DNA of 64,000 bases from JABMQW01 sp964439935 (GCA_964439935.1 CAYTPW010000007.1:1-64000), one strand, 5' to 3'; shown: positions 17,611-25,807, counted from the first letter of the stretch. Numbers and translations: made by a program. Notes: a model not told the origin generated them from the sequence alone.

Positions 17611-18477
17611 ATGTCAGAAGTCCGGTTTATGAAACGGCGGTTGGTCGTCGTGGCCGGTGCTGCTGATCCATTAATTTTGGCAGCCTTAAAAAGTGCTGGT
17701 GAATTGGGTTTGGTCGAGCCGATTTTGGTTGGTGTAAAAGCGGATCTCGATCGCTGTTGTCAGGAACTGGAAATAATGGAGTGGGATAGGCATGATACAT
17801 CACCCGAGTTGATTGCAGATGATGCGATTCAGATTGTACGGGAAAGACCGGGTTCACTACTTATGAAAGGTCGTATTTCTACAGCTGAGCTGATGAAGGC
17901 GGTATTGAAACGCAAAACTGGAATTCGGGGTGAATCTTTATTAAGTCATGTTGCGGCTGTTGAAACACCGGGATATCATAAACTGCTGTTTATATCAGAT
18001 GGTGCCATAAACCTGCGGCCAGATGCCGATACATTGGAAGCAATTGCCAGAAATGCAATAAATTTTGTCCGAACCCTGGGAATTGATCAACCGCGAACAG
18101 CTATGATTACCTTAATTGAAGCGATCAATTCCAAGATCACATCTACAATCAGGGCGGCGGAAGTGACTCGACGTATTGCTGAAAATGAATTCATCGAAGG
18201 ACCTATTTCCCTTGATATAGCCCTCTCAAAAAGGGCTGCAGAACAAAAGGGAATCAGCAGTAAAATTTCAGGTGAAACCGACATACTGGTAATGCCCAAT
18301 GCCACCGCTTGCAATGTGGTAGTTAAAGCACTGCGATTGGTTGGTGGTGCCAGGATCGGAGGTGTGGTGGTGGGGGCAAAAGTTCCGATTTTACTGGTCT
18401 CTCGCTCAGCTGATGCGAATTCTAAAATCAGGTCGATCGCTCTTGGTATTGCTTTCCAGCAAAGATTATTGCTGTAA
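17611..18477 (+). CDS. ptb: phosphate butyryltransferase
   Basis: I place the start at ATG 17611, which has GGAAAG five bases before it, rather than at 17551, which overlaps butyrate kinase; the product has 288 residues. It matches the phosphate acetyl/butyryltransferase family: AGAADPLILAALKSAGELGLVEPILVG, SLLMKGRISTAELMKAVL, SLLSHVAAVETPGYHKLLFISDGAINLRP, and VMPNATACNVVVKAL. It exchanges CoA for phosphate on a short-chain acyl-CoA, feeding butyrate kinase. Such pairs also serve branched-chain amino-acid or fatty-acid oxidation in reverse, and the direction here is not decided by sequence. Confidence 0.91.
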   Translation: MSEVRFMKRRLVVVAGAADPLILAALKSAGELGLVEPILVGVKADLDRCCQELEIMEWDRHDTSPELIADDAIQIVRERPGSLLMKGRISTAELMKAVLKRKTGIRGESLLSHVAAVETPGYHKLLFISDGAINLRPDADTLEAIARNAINFVRTLGIDQPRTAMITLIEAINSKITSTIRAAEVTRRIAENEFIEGPISLDIALSKRAAEQKGISSKISGETDILVMPNATACNVVVKALRLVGGARIGGVVVGAKVPILLVSRSADANSKIRSIALGIAFQQRLLL

Positions 18478-18617
18478 AACTATAATAGACAATTCGTTGT
18501 GTGTTGATGTGATTTAAGTTAATGGCCTTTTACCATTAAACAAGTCTGTTGTAACCTTTTTATTTTTCTTTAATCCAATCTGGTGTCAACTAATTATTAA
18601 TCAAAACAGGTAGAAAT

Positions 18618-18965
18618 ATGAATGATTCTAAAGCATTAAAAACATTTACTGATTCCAATTGGAATGAAGATGTAAAAAGCAGTGATGATCTGGTAATGGT
18701 CGATGTCTGGGCTCCCTGGTGTGGCCCCTGCCGGGTGATTGGTCCAATTGTCGAGGAATTGGCTGATAGTTATGAGGGTCTGGTTACTATCGGAAAACTA
18801 AACGCCGATGAAAATGTTAAAGCATCTCAGCTGGGAGTATCCGGAATACCGACGATCCTCTTTCTGCGAAATGGTGAAGAGATTGACCGGGTGGTGGGTG
18901 CGGTACCAAAGAGCCATTTGGAAGACAAAATCAAATACCATATCGGCGGCTCGGCCCAGGCCTGA
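18618..18965 (+). CDS. trxA: thioredoxin
   Basis: This 115-residue cytosolic thioredoxin has the active site WCGPC (W34-C38) in VDVWAPWCGPCR, the cis-proline segment GIPTILFLRNGEEI, and a typical end. It reduces disulfides and would be recycled by a thioredoxin reductase not in this window. It heads a run of thiol- and metal-related genes: ECF sigma factor, cysteine-type anti-sigma, DUF6132, DUF302, a UGA-containing small membrane protein and FmdB. The ECF gene starts 51 nt after its stop, so cotranscription is possible. Confidence 0.93.
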   Translation: MNDSKALKTFTDSNWNEDVKSSDDLVMVDVWAPWCGPCRVIGPIVEELADSYEGLVTIGKLNADENVKASQLGVSGIPTILFLRNGEEIDRVVGAVPKSHLEDKIKYHIGGSAQA

Positions 18966-19016
18966 TCATATTAAATCTGATAAGGTCGGTAATTTTAGAA
19001 ATACTTAATTTCTTGA

Positions 19017-19601
19017 ATGCCAAGCGAATCAGAAATTATCAAGAAAGCCCTGAGCAGGGATCGTGGAGCCCAATCAGAATTAGTCAGATCTCATTCCGCC
19101 CGGATCTACAACCTTGGATTGCGGATTATGCGAAACGAGGAGGATGCGGAAGATGTCCTGCAGGAGACATTTATTACCATGCTGAATAAACTGCATCAAT
19201 TTTCCGGCAAATCATCTTTGTATACTTGGTTGTATCGAATCGCCACTAATATTGCTTTACAAAAATTACGAGATAAAAAGCGCCTGAATGCCGAGATCTC
19301 AATTCATGAACCTAGTTTTGAGGCACTGCGCGGATCCCAATTACATGAATGGCCGGGTCAACTCGAAGATAATATCAATGATGAACAATTCCGAAATTGT
19401 CTTGCTTTGGCAATGGAGGATTTACCCGAGAATTATCGAGCCGTATTTGTGCTGCGTGATTTGGAAAATCTTTCTACCAAAGAAGCGGCCGTCGTATTAG
19501 GTATTACCGAAGCTAATGTTAAAGTTCGCCTGATGCGGGCTCGGTTATTCCTGCGGGATAAATTGGCTCATCAGTTAAAATGTGTTGGAGAGAACCGATG
19601 A
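19017..19601 (+). CDS. ECF-type RNA polymerase sigma factor
   Basis: The 194-residue protein has sigma region 2 (NLGLRIMRNEEDAEDVLQETFITMLNKL, then FSGKSSLYTWLYRIATNIALQKLR) and region 4 (LPENYRAVFVLRDLENLSTKEAAVVLGITEANVKVRLMRARLFLRDKL). It would direct RNA polymerase to a small stress regulon. The next gene, a zinc-binding anti-sigma factor, starts inside its stop codon, the classic regulator pair. It lies after thioredoxin, so thiol stress is a reasonable trigger, though inferred. Confidence 0.92.
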   Translation: MPSESEIIKKALSRDRGAQSELVRSHSARIYNLGLRIMRNEEDAEDVLQETFITMLNKLHQFSGKSSLYTWLYRIATNIALQKLRDKKRLNAEISIHEPSFEALRGSQLHEWPGQLEDNINDEQFRNCLALAMEDLPENYRAVFVLRDLENLSTKEAAVVLGITEANVKVRLMRARLFLRDKLAHQLKCVGENR

Positions 19602-19834
19602 AGCACCAGCATGATCCAAAAATGATCGATAAAATTGAGGAACAATTAGGTAACGATTTTGATTCAGAAGTGGTTGCTGAAGTAGCGGAGCATATGCAAA
19701 ATTGTCCGGACTGTAAGATTTATGTTGATAGTGTAAAGCAAACGATCAAGCTCTACCGGGTAACTGAATGTGATACTTCAGTCCCGGCGGATGTATCGGA
19801 TCGACTATTCAAAGTTTTGAAACTGGATAAATGA
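19598..19834 (+). CDS. zinc-type anti-sigma factor
   Basis: I start at ATG 19598 in the ATGA overlap with the sigma gene; the product has 78 residues. It has the ZAS zinc motif H32-x3-C36-x2-C39 (AEHMQNCPDCKIY) between two helical parts. RsrA/ChrR-type factors of this design hold the sigma factor and release it when the thiols are oxidised or lose zinc. No membrane helix is present, so it acts in the cytoplasm. It is coupled to the following DUF6132 gene by another ATGA overlap. Confidence 0.85.
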   Translation: MKHQHDPKMIDKIEEQLGNDFDSEVVAEVAEHMQNCPDCKIYVDSVKQTIKLYRVTECDTSVPADVSDRLFKVLKLDK

Positions 19835-20088
19835 TAAACAGGATTCATTTCGGAGATGAATTAAGGATGCTAGTAAAACTTAAACAGTGGTGGAATTCCA
19901 GCACCCTATTTAAAATGACGATCGGATTGAGTCTTGGAGCAGGATTAGGTTTTTCATATTATTATTTCATTGGTTGTAATACTGGAAACTGTGCCATTAC
20001 CGGTAGCCCAATAAACAGTACTTTGTACGGAGCTTTAATGGGAGTCGTAATTTCATATCCCGGTAAGCGAAAGGTCGGAAAAAAATGA
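19831..20088 (+). CDS. DUF6132 family small membrane protein
   Basis: This 85-residue protein has the family stretch GLSLGAGLGFSYYYFIGCNTGNCAITGSPINSTLYGALMGVVIS, with two hydrophobic segments around a conserved GC-x3-G-x-C-x-I loop. It is an inner-membrane protein of unknown function; the conserved cysteine pair suggests thiol or metal chemistry. The start overlaps the anti-sigma stop by four bases; ATG 19867 is an alternative. The DUF302 gene starts inside its stop. Confidence 0.8.
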   Translation: MINRIHFGDELRMLVKLKQWWNSSTLFKMTIGLSLGAGLGFSYYYFIGCNTGNCAITGSPINSTLYGALMGVVISYPGKRKVGKK

Positions 20089-20471
20089 ATTACGGTTATC
20101 TGCGGGTGCTTGAGAGAGATTTTAATACCGTTGATCTTGCCCTGCGAAAGAATCTTGTGGACCAGGGTTTTGGTATAATAACCGAAATCGATGTCAAGGC
20201 CACCTTGCGGGCTAAACTGAATGTTGAATTTAGAAATTACCGGATTCTAGGTGCCTGTAACCCGCCAATCGCGCACTCCGCACTAGAACTGGAACCTGAG
20301 ATCGGATTGCTTTTACCATGTAATGTAGTCATTTGGGAGAATGATGATAAGTCAACTACAGTAGCTGCCATCGATGCTGAAAAATTATTAACCCTGACCG
20401 GCCGCAAGGATTTAGCTGAAACAGCCATCAGGATTAACAAACTATTAACCGCCGCCATTGATGCCCTATGA
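20085..20471 (+). CDS. DUF302 family protein
   Basis: The 128-residue protein matches DUF302: an alpha-beta domain with LRKNLVDQGFGIITEIDVKATLRAKLNVEFRNYRILGACNPPIAHSALELEPEIGLLLPCNVVIWE, and one cysteine at each conserved spot (ACNPP, LPCNV). The biochemical role is unknown; relatives often sit beside thioredoxin-like, rhodanese or sulfur-oxidation genes. It overlaps the DUF6132 stop by four bases and its own stop overlaps the start of the tiny membrane protein at 20468. Confidence 0.9.
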   Translation: MNYGYLRVLERDFNTVDLALRKNLVDQGFGIITEIDVKATLRAKLNVEFRNYRILGACNPPIAHSALELEPEIGLLLPCNVVIWENDDKSTTVAAIDAEKLLTLTGRKDLAETAIRINKLLTAAIDAL

Positions 20472-20620
20472 TTGATCTATTGACCTTTTTTGGTATCCTG
20501 GCTGCCTGGGTTGTAATAAACCACTATATATTACCCAAGCTGGGAATCCATACCTGAGGTGTCCCCAATGCTCCTCAGTCTGAGGAATACACATCTGATA
20601 AACCGATTGAAAAGGATTAA
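20468..20620 (+). CDS. candidate small membrane selenoprotein (UGA readthrough)
   Basis: An ORF starts in the ATGA overlap with DUF302. Its first 29 codons give a membrane helix and an amphipathic end (FFGILAAWVVINHYILPKLG, then IHT). A UGA follows at 20555-20557 and the frame stays open for 20 more codons, ending in UAA at 20618-20620, just 2 nt before the FmdB start. Stopping at UGA would leave a 65-nt gap in an otherwise overlapping operon. A perfect 6-bp hairpin with loop GUC sits 14 nt after the UGA, close to the position in E. coli fdhF. I infer selenocysteine at residue 30. A plain 29-residue membrane peptide is the alternative. I cannot name a family. Confidence 0.6.
20572..20586 (+). 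promoter_or_regulatory. SECIS-like hairpin after UGA codon
   Basis: TCCTCA pairs perfectly with TGAGGA around the three-base loop GTC. The loop bases are 21-23 nt after the UGA; in fdhF the GGUC loop is at 19-22. No U-run follows, so it is not a terminator. Unlike fdhF, no bulged U is present in the stem. It would recruit SelB if the genome encodes it. Confidence 0.5.
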
Positions 20621-20622
20621 TT

Positions 20623-20829
20623 ATGCCAATGTTTGATTATCGTTGCCGGAACTGCGGCAACATATTTGAAGAATTAGTTTTCTCACGCACAATGTCCGAC
20701 AATGATATTGTCTGCCCCGATTGTAATAAAAATGAATCGGATAAATTGATTTCAGCACCGGCTGTCGCAGTAGGAAACAGCAGCTGCAATAGTCGTGCGG
20801 ATTGTCCGATATCCTCAGGTTTTTCCTGA
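20623..20829 (+). CDS. FmdB family zinc-ribbon protein
   Basis: The 68-residue protein starts MPMFDYRCRNCGNIFEELV and continues to CPDCN, the two CXXC knuckles of the FmdB/CxxC_CxxC_SSSS regulatory family, then a Ser- and Ala-rich tail with two more cysteines. It is probably a small nucleic-acid- or metal-binding protein. AAAGGA lies 8 nt upstream, inside the end of the UGA-containing gene. It closes the thioredoxin/ECF operon; the next gene is 79 nt away. Confidence 0.88.
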   Translation: MPMFDYRCRNCGNIFEELVFSRTMSDNDIVCPDCNKNESDKLISAPAVAVGNSSCNSRADCPISSGFS

Positions 20830-20891
20830 GCATCCTGATTTCTGCGGTCGCAGTATATAATATTAATTTGTTTTATCTTATGCTTGAATGC

Positions 20892-20907
20892 AGCTACGTT
20901 TGTAGCT
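20892..20907 (+). promoter_or_regulatory. hairpin directly before the MATE start codon
   Basis: AGCTAC (20892-20897) and GTAGCT (20902-20907) pair around GTTT, one base before the ATG at 20909. There is no Shine-Dalgarno sequence. The stem would cover the ribosome landing site, so translation may be limited. This is only a prediction. Confidence 0.35.
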
Positions 20908-20908
20908 C

Positions 20909-22300
20909 ATGAATGATCGTTTAGCAAGCGGTTCTCGCAAAGAGCAATTCTTAAAAAATCCTTCCAAAGCCCTGTGGTCGTTGGCCATACCGGTAATGGG
21001 TGGAATGAGCATTCATATGATCTATAATATCACCGATATGATTTTTATCGGTCGGGTAAGTCCCGATGCTCTAGCGGCGGTAGCATTTAATATGCCGCTA
21101 TTTTTCTTTGCTATGGGTCTTACGATGGGAATCGGATCCGGTGTTACAGCTGTTATTGCTCGTTATATCGGTGCTGAAGATAAGGCCAATGCTGACAATA
21201 CTGCACTGCACGGAATTCTGATGGGACTGATCATGGGCATCGTGCTAGGAGGTGCAGCCGGTTTGTGGGGCGATATTATCTTGAGCGTCATAGGTACGCC
21301 TGATTCGCTCTATGATCTGGCTTGGTCCTATTTAAAAATCATCTCAATGGGTCTACCATTTATAATCTTATCCGGGACCTTCCGGTCGATCATGGCTGGC
21401 GAAGGCGACATGAAAATGCCGATGATCGTTGGCGGTGCCGGTACCGCGTTGAATATTGTTCTTGATCCACTGTTTATTTTTGGATTTAACCAAGGATTAC
21501 GAGGAGCTGCACTGGCTACGGTGATTTCCCAACTGCTGGTTCTGCTGACGATGCTGTACATCATTTTTATTCGCAAGCGTTCCTATATATCTTTCCGGTT
21601 GCAGGATTTCAGACCCAGTCGGACAATATTAAGCGCTGTTCTGGCAATTGGCGTTCCTGCTTCTGCTTCCATGTTGATCATGTCGTTTGGTGGGACGGTC
21701 TTTAATCGCATTCTGATTCATTTCTCTTCAGCTGCAGTTGCAGCCTATCAGATTGCCGGCCGGGTTGAAATGCTGATATTCCTGCCGATCATGTCAATAG
21801 CTACCAGTCTGGTTACTCTAGTTGGTATGTTTGTTGGAGCTAAAAATATCTTAAAAGTGAAATACATTATTCGCTACGGCATATCGCGGGCAGTAGGTAT
21901 TACCCTGATAGGATCTGCAGCGGTTTTCATATTTAGTCCGCCAATCATTGCTTCATTTACACCAGATCCGGCAATCCGATCCATAGCGATCACCTATTTG
22001 CGAATCATTACCTTTGTTTATCCTTTGATAGCAATCGGGATTACCTGTGGCCGATCGTTACAGGGTTTCGGACGTGGGGCACCAATGCTGGTCACTACCG
22101 CAATCCGGATTCTTTTACTTTCCGCCCCGTTAGCCAGCCTGTTTGTTTTTATATTGGATAAAGGTATCGAATGGGTCTGGTATGCGATCGTTATTTCTGT
22201 CCTGGTTTCCGTGACTGTATCGCTAACGTGGTTAAGAGTAGAATTCCGTAGGGTCGCTGAACGAATCGCTGCTGAATCTTCCGAAACTAAAAATATCTGA
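20909..22300 (+). CDS. MATE family efflux transporter
   Basis: This 463-residue protein has twelve predicted membrane helices in two homologous halves, the usual MATE length. The start PSKALWSLAIPVMGGMSIHMIYNITDMIFIG and the second-half start ILSAVLAIGVPASASMLIMSFGGTVFNRIL are typical of the NorM/DinF-like group. Such proteins export cationic drugs or metabolites in exchange for sodium or protons. Substrate cannot be told. It follows the FmdB gene by 79 nt on the same strand and has a hairpin in place of a ribosome-binding site. Confidence 0.92.
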   Translation: MNDRLASGSRKEQFLKNPSKALWSLAIPVMGGMSIHMIYNITDMIFIGRVSPDALAAVAFNMPLFFFAMGLTMGIGSGVTAVIARYIGAEDKANADNTALHGILMGLIMGIVLGGAAGLWGDIILSVIGTPDSLYDLAWSYLKIISMGLPFIILSGTFRSIMAGEGDMKMPMIVGGAGTALNIVLDPLFIFGFNQGLRGAALATVISQLLVLLTMLYIIFIRKRSYISFRLQDFRPSRTILSAVLAIGVPASASMLIMSFGGTVFNRILIHFSSAAVAAYQIAGRVEMLIFLPIMSIATSLVTLVGMFVGAKNILKVKYIIRYGISRAVGITLIGSAAVFIFSPPIIASFTPDPAIRSIAITYLRIITFVYPLIAIGITCGRSLQGFGRGAPMLVTTAIRILLLSAPLASLFVFILDKGIEWVWYAIVISVLVSVTVSLTWLRVEFRRVAERIAAESSETKNI

Positions 22301-22397
22301 TCGTATCGATTAGATTGGATTGATCTATTATTCTTATTTACATTTGAGGATGCAAAATAATAGTCTGGTATTCAGCTATTGAAGTTGCAGTAATGAA

Positions 22398-22417
22398 ATT
22401 GTGAGAGCAATCACAAT
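22398..22417. promoter_or_regulatory. CRP-like palindromic operator
   Basis: ATTGTGA-GAGCAA-TCACAAT is a perfect 7-base inverted repeat with a six-base centre. Its core TGTGA-N6-TCACA is the exact consensus core of CRP-family regulators. It lies 75 nt before the ATG of the secreted sorting-domain protein. The regulator is not in the window. Confidence 0.5.
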
Positions 22418-22492
22418 ATGAATCCCCATATCGAAGTAACTTCTTACAACCTTTTCAGGGATATGAATAATTAATTGCAAGGAGGAATTAGC

Positions 22493-25400
22493 ATGAAATT
22501 ATCATCTCAAGAGACTATACTCTGGCGACCGGCAATATTGTTAACAGCGGTCGTTTTGTTTTTTATACCATACCTGGTGGCGGCTGAAGCCGATAACCAG
22601 GCCGGTCGACTGGATGTTGAAAAAATAACTCAGCTACGCAATTCCGAAGTTAAAGCACTTAAAAATATGGAAATGCAACAATTGAGCGAACGGATGCGGC
22701 AGGTGCAGGGATTCCATAATCAGCTTAAAGGCCGGGTGCATAAACGCAACCCTGTTACGCCGACAGTTGCAAATCCATTTAATACAATCGATTTAGAGCC
22801 AATAACCCGGAGTAGTACTCGCACATTACCCGGTGAGCTGGATATCAAGGTCAATGGTGCCGATGCCGATACGATCACGCAGGGCGAGGATATTGTTCTG
22901 ACAATTGACTTTTCCACTGGTAGTAATTCAGCCGATATGCAGCTCTGGATCGACATGGATGGTGATGGTCTGCTCGATCCGGATGTGGATATGGCCGTTG
23001 ACGATGCCGAACATTTTTTGGATAATGATTACGATGACGAAGACCGGACTTTCGGTCGCTACCAGATCACATTTTATGGAAACGATGATGGACCTAACCA
23101 GGTTGGTGATATCGGGATTCTGTTTGAAGCGATGGACACGAGTGGTTATGATATTGCCTACCAATATATTGAACCCTTGAACGGCCCCTATTCCGTGTCC
23201 GGGATTATCACACCACCCACAGCTAACATAATCGTTATAGCCGCTAATATGGATAGTATCAGTGATGATGATGATGATATGGATATGTGGATGACATTGA
23301 CAGATTCTCTGGGTAATTATCAGAATTTCGTTCCCATTGTAGGTAATTATGCTCTCATGGCTGAGGATTTTTTAAATGTCACGGACGGGATGTATGCCGA
23401 TACGGGTTATTTTGATATTTTTGTAGATGGTCATTTAACCGGTTATGATTTCAATTTTATTACTCCTACGGCAGCAATCGAAGGTTATGTTGAAGATGAA
23501 TTTGGTACGGCCATAGAAGATATCTATGTCTGGGCTGATGAAGAATGGGGTGATGGTCCCGGTCGCCAGGCTGAAACCGATTCCAATGGTTATTATTTTA
23601 TGAATGTCGAAGAAGGTGAATACTGGGTTGGTATCGATGGTGAGGACTTGATACCCGATTATATGGTACCTCGGGATTCAATGATCTATGTCCCGGATAA
23701 TGATACAGTCGGATTGGATTTCGAAGTTTACAGCACTGACGGTTTTATATCTGGAATGGTTTATCTGAATGATATGCCTTTTGAAGGTGCTCTGGTTAGT
23801 GCTGATGGCCGGTTAGGCTGGACCGAATCCTATTCGGGATCGGATGGTTACTACGAATTATCCGTTTCCAGCCAGGCGGATGCGATGGGTGGTTACCATA
23901 TTAATATCAGGGACTGGGATGAACTACCACCGGGAACGGTTCAATTGAATTGGCATGGTAATGTAATGACCGGTTCTGACACTATCGATATTTATCTCGC
24001 TACTTTCGATGGCGGTATCGAAGGCCGTGTTTATGACGATATGGGAAATCCGATCTGGGCCTGGATCCAGGTTCAAAACGAATTTGAACACTTCAATTGG
24101 GGTACTGATCATGAAGGCAATTTTTACTTGCCGCTCCCGAATGGTGACTATGAAGTGATAGTTGGCTCGGATGGTTTCTATACCACTTATGACAGTATTT
24201 ATATTATGGATGATTTCATTTACCGGGAATACTGGTTGCAACCAATGACGATTGACGGTTCTATATCCGGTTTTGTGTACAATCAAAACGATGGCAGCCC
24301 GTTGCATGGTGCTGTAGTAGAAATTGGGAATGAATTTTACTGGGATCAAACCTTTACCGATCCCTCAGGTTACTACCATTTTGGTGTACCTTACGGAGTG
24401 TACGGTGGCTGGGCCTGGATGGAAGGCTTTGCGGATGCAGGGCCGGACTCCGCGTTGGTGGTTAATCCCAGTATGCCGGACATTCAGTATGATTATCACC
24501 TCCATCCCTTCACTGTAGATGCAGCAATTGGTGGAGTGGTTGTTGATGGTGAATTCCAAACACCGCTCGGTGGCGCCAATGTTCATCTGCAGGGTAATTA
24601 TTTCGGAATCGATGAAATGACTGGTCCGGACGGACATTTCTATTTTGAAGTTCCCAGCGATATCTACTGGTTGGATGCTTGGGCACCCGGATATCATCAT
24701 TCAGACATGTATGAGGTATTCGTTGAGACGGATTCATCCATATGGGTTACCATTGAATTATGGCCCCAAGAATTTATGCCCCCGATGCTCCACACCGTGG
24801 AAGACATCCCCAATGATCAGGGACGCCAGGTGCGCCTGGCGTGGAGTCCCGGAATACCTCCGCCCGGTCAGAACTGGACTCATTTCAGCGTCTGGCGTCA
24901 GGTCGATGATTGGTTATGGGATTTCATTGCAGCAGTTCCTTATCATGGTGATATGGATTATGCATATGTGGCTCCAACCCTGGTCGATTCCAATCATGTA
25001 ACTGGTCCCACTGGTGATTTCTGGTCAACCTTCCTGATCAGTGGACATGCATTCAATCCCTGGGAATTCTATGATTCCAACTGGCATAGCGGCTATTCAG
25101 TTGATAACTTGTTGCCTCATGTACCGATTGGTTTAATGGCATCTGCAAATGATGGCGGTGGTATCGCTTTGAACTGGCAACCGGTACCGGATGCTGATTT
25201 TGAATATTTCGCTGTCTACCGTGGTGCAGTGGCTGGATTCGAACCAGGTGAAGTGTATGCCTACACAATTGACACTGCTTTTGTCGACCTTGAAGCCGGT
25301 ATTGGTGATACCTATTATTATCTGGTTAGCGCCACCGATTTCAACGGTAATGAGAGTGGCTACTCGGCTGAAGTCAATATGACTCTACTCACGGTTGATG

Positions 25401-25681
25401 AAGTCGCTGTCATTCCGGAGGAATTCGATCTGGCTCAAAACTATCCAAACCCGTTCAATCCGTCCACAGTGATTGAATATGCCCTGCCGGAGGCCGGGCA
25501 GGTCACAGTCACGGTGTACAATATCCTGGGTGTGGAAGTGGCCACTTTGGTCAATGACTTCCAGGTTGCGGGGCGGTACATCATTCAATGGCAGGCTGGG
25601 GATCTGGCCAGCGGTCTTTATCTGGTGCAAATGCGTTCTGCCGATTTCACCCAGACGCGGAAAGTGATGCTGATGAAATAG
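22493..25681 (+). CDS. large secreted protein with carboxypeptidase-like repeats and type IX sorting domain
   Basis: I start at ATG 22493, which has AAGGAGG 8 nt upstream; the product has 1062 residues. After a signal peptide come an acidic region and at least five carboxypeptidase-regulatory-like (CarboxypepD_reg) domains, each with pattern I-x-G-x-V-Y followed by TD-x-x-GYY. Next are fibronectin-like segments (GIALNWQPVPDADFEYFAVYRG, DTYYYLVSATDFNGNESG). The last 80 residues are a type IX sorting domain (LAQNYPNPFNPSTVIEYALP, then YNILGVEVATLV and a basic end VMLMK). It is probably exported and anchored at the cell surface. The repeats have no recognised enzyme, so a scaffold or binding role is inferred. 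Confidence 0.88.
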   Translation: MKLSSQETILWRPAILLTAVVLFFIPYLVAAEADNQAGRLDVEKITQLRNSEVKALKNMEMQQLSERMRQVQGFHNQLKGRVHKRNPVTPTVANPFNTIDLEPITRSSTRTLPGELDIKVNGADADTITQGEDIVLTIDFSTGSNSADMQLWIDMDGDGLLDPDVDMAVDDAEHFLDNDYDDEDRTFGRYQITFYGNDDGPNQVGDIGILFEAMDTSGYDIAYQYIEPLNGPYSVSGIITPPTANIIVIAANMDSISDDDDDMDMWMTLTDSLGNYQNFVPIVGNYALMAEDFLNVTDGMYADTGYFDIFVDGHLTGYDFNFITPTAAIEGYVEDEFGTAIEDIYVWADEEWGDGPGRQAETDSNGYYFMNVEEGEYWVGIDGEDLIPDYMVPRDSMIYVPDNDTVGLDFEVYSTDGFISGMVYLNDMPFEGALVSADGRLGWTESYSGSDGYYELSVSSQADAMGGYHINIRDWDELPPGTVQLNWHGNVMTGSDTIDIYLATFDGGIEGRVYDDMGNPIWAWIQVQNEFEHFNWGTDHEGNFYLPLPNGDYEVIVGSDGFYTTYDSIYIMDDFIYREYWLQPMTIDGSISGFVYNQNDGSPLHGAVVEIGNEFYWDQTFTDPSGYYHFGVPYGVYGGWAWMEGFADAGPDSALVVNPSMPDIQYDYHLHPFTVDAAIGGVVVDGEFQTPLGGANVHLQGNYFGIDEMTGPDGHFYFEVPSDIYWLDAWAPGYHHSDMYEVFVETDSSIWVTIELWPQEFMPPMLHTVEDIPNDQGRQVRLAWSPGIPPPGQNWTHFSVWRQVDDWLWDFIAAVPYHGDMDYAYVAPTLVDSNHVTGPTGDFWSTFLISGHAFNPWEFYDSNWHSGYSVDNLLPHVPIGLMASANDGGGIALNWQPVPDADFEYFAVYRGAVAGFEPGEVYAYTIDTAFVDLEAGIGDTYYYLVSATDFNGNESGYSAEVNMTLLTVDEVAVIPEEFDLAQNYPNPFNPSTVIEYALPEAGQVTVTVYNILGVEVATLVNDFQVAGRYIIQWQAGDLASGLYLVQMRSADFTQTRKVMLMK

Positions 25682-25703
25682 TATTATTATGCCGAGGTAG
25701 GTA

Positions 25704-25740
25704 AAAAAATGGCGAGCAGGTTCTGTTCGCCATTTTTTTT
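25704..25740 (+). terminator. intrinsic terminator after the sorting-domain protein
   Basis: A stem of about eleven pairs (ATGGCGAGCAG with CTGTTCGCCAT, loop GTT) is followed by a run of eight T from 25733, and A-rich sequence precedes it. It fits a rho-independent terminator 22 nt after the stop. Confidence 0.85.
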
Positions 25741-25807
25741 GAATCACTGATTGGAACTGATGTAATTTACTTGAGCTTTATTGCCAGTCTTTGTGAGCAC
25801 CTGACAT

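Noticed and set aside
2953..20557. Genetic code with UGA as a general amino acid codon
   Set aside because: Several genes end in UGA within tight overlaps (13809, 19599, 20086, 20469), and no other long genes contain in-frame UGA.
23924..24349. Minus-strand frames inside the sorting-domain protein
   Set aside because: Products are shadows of the repeats; no starts with ribosome sites and no domains.
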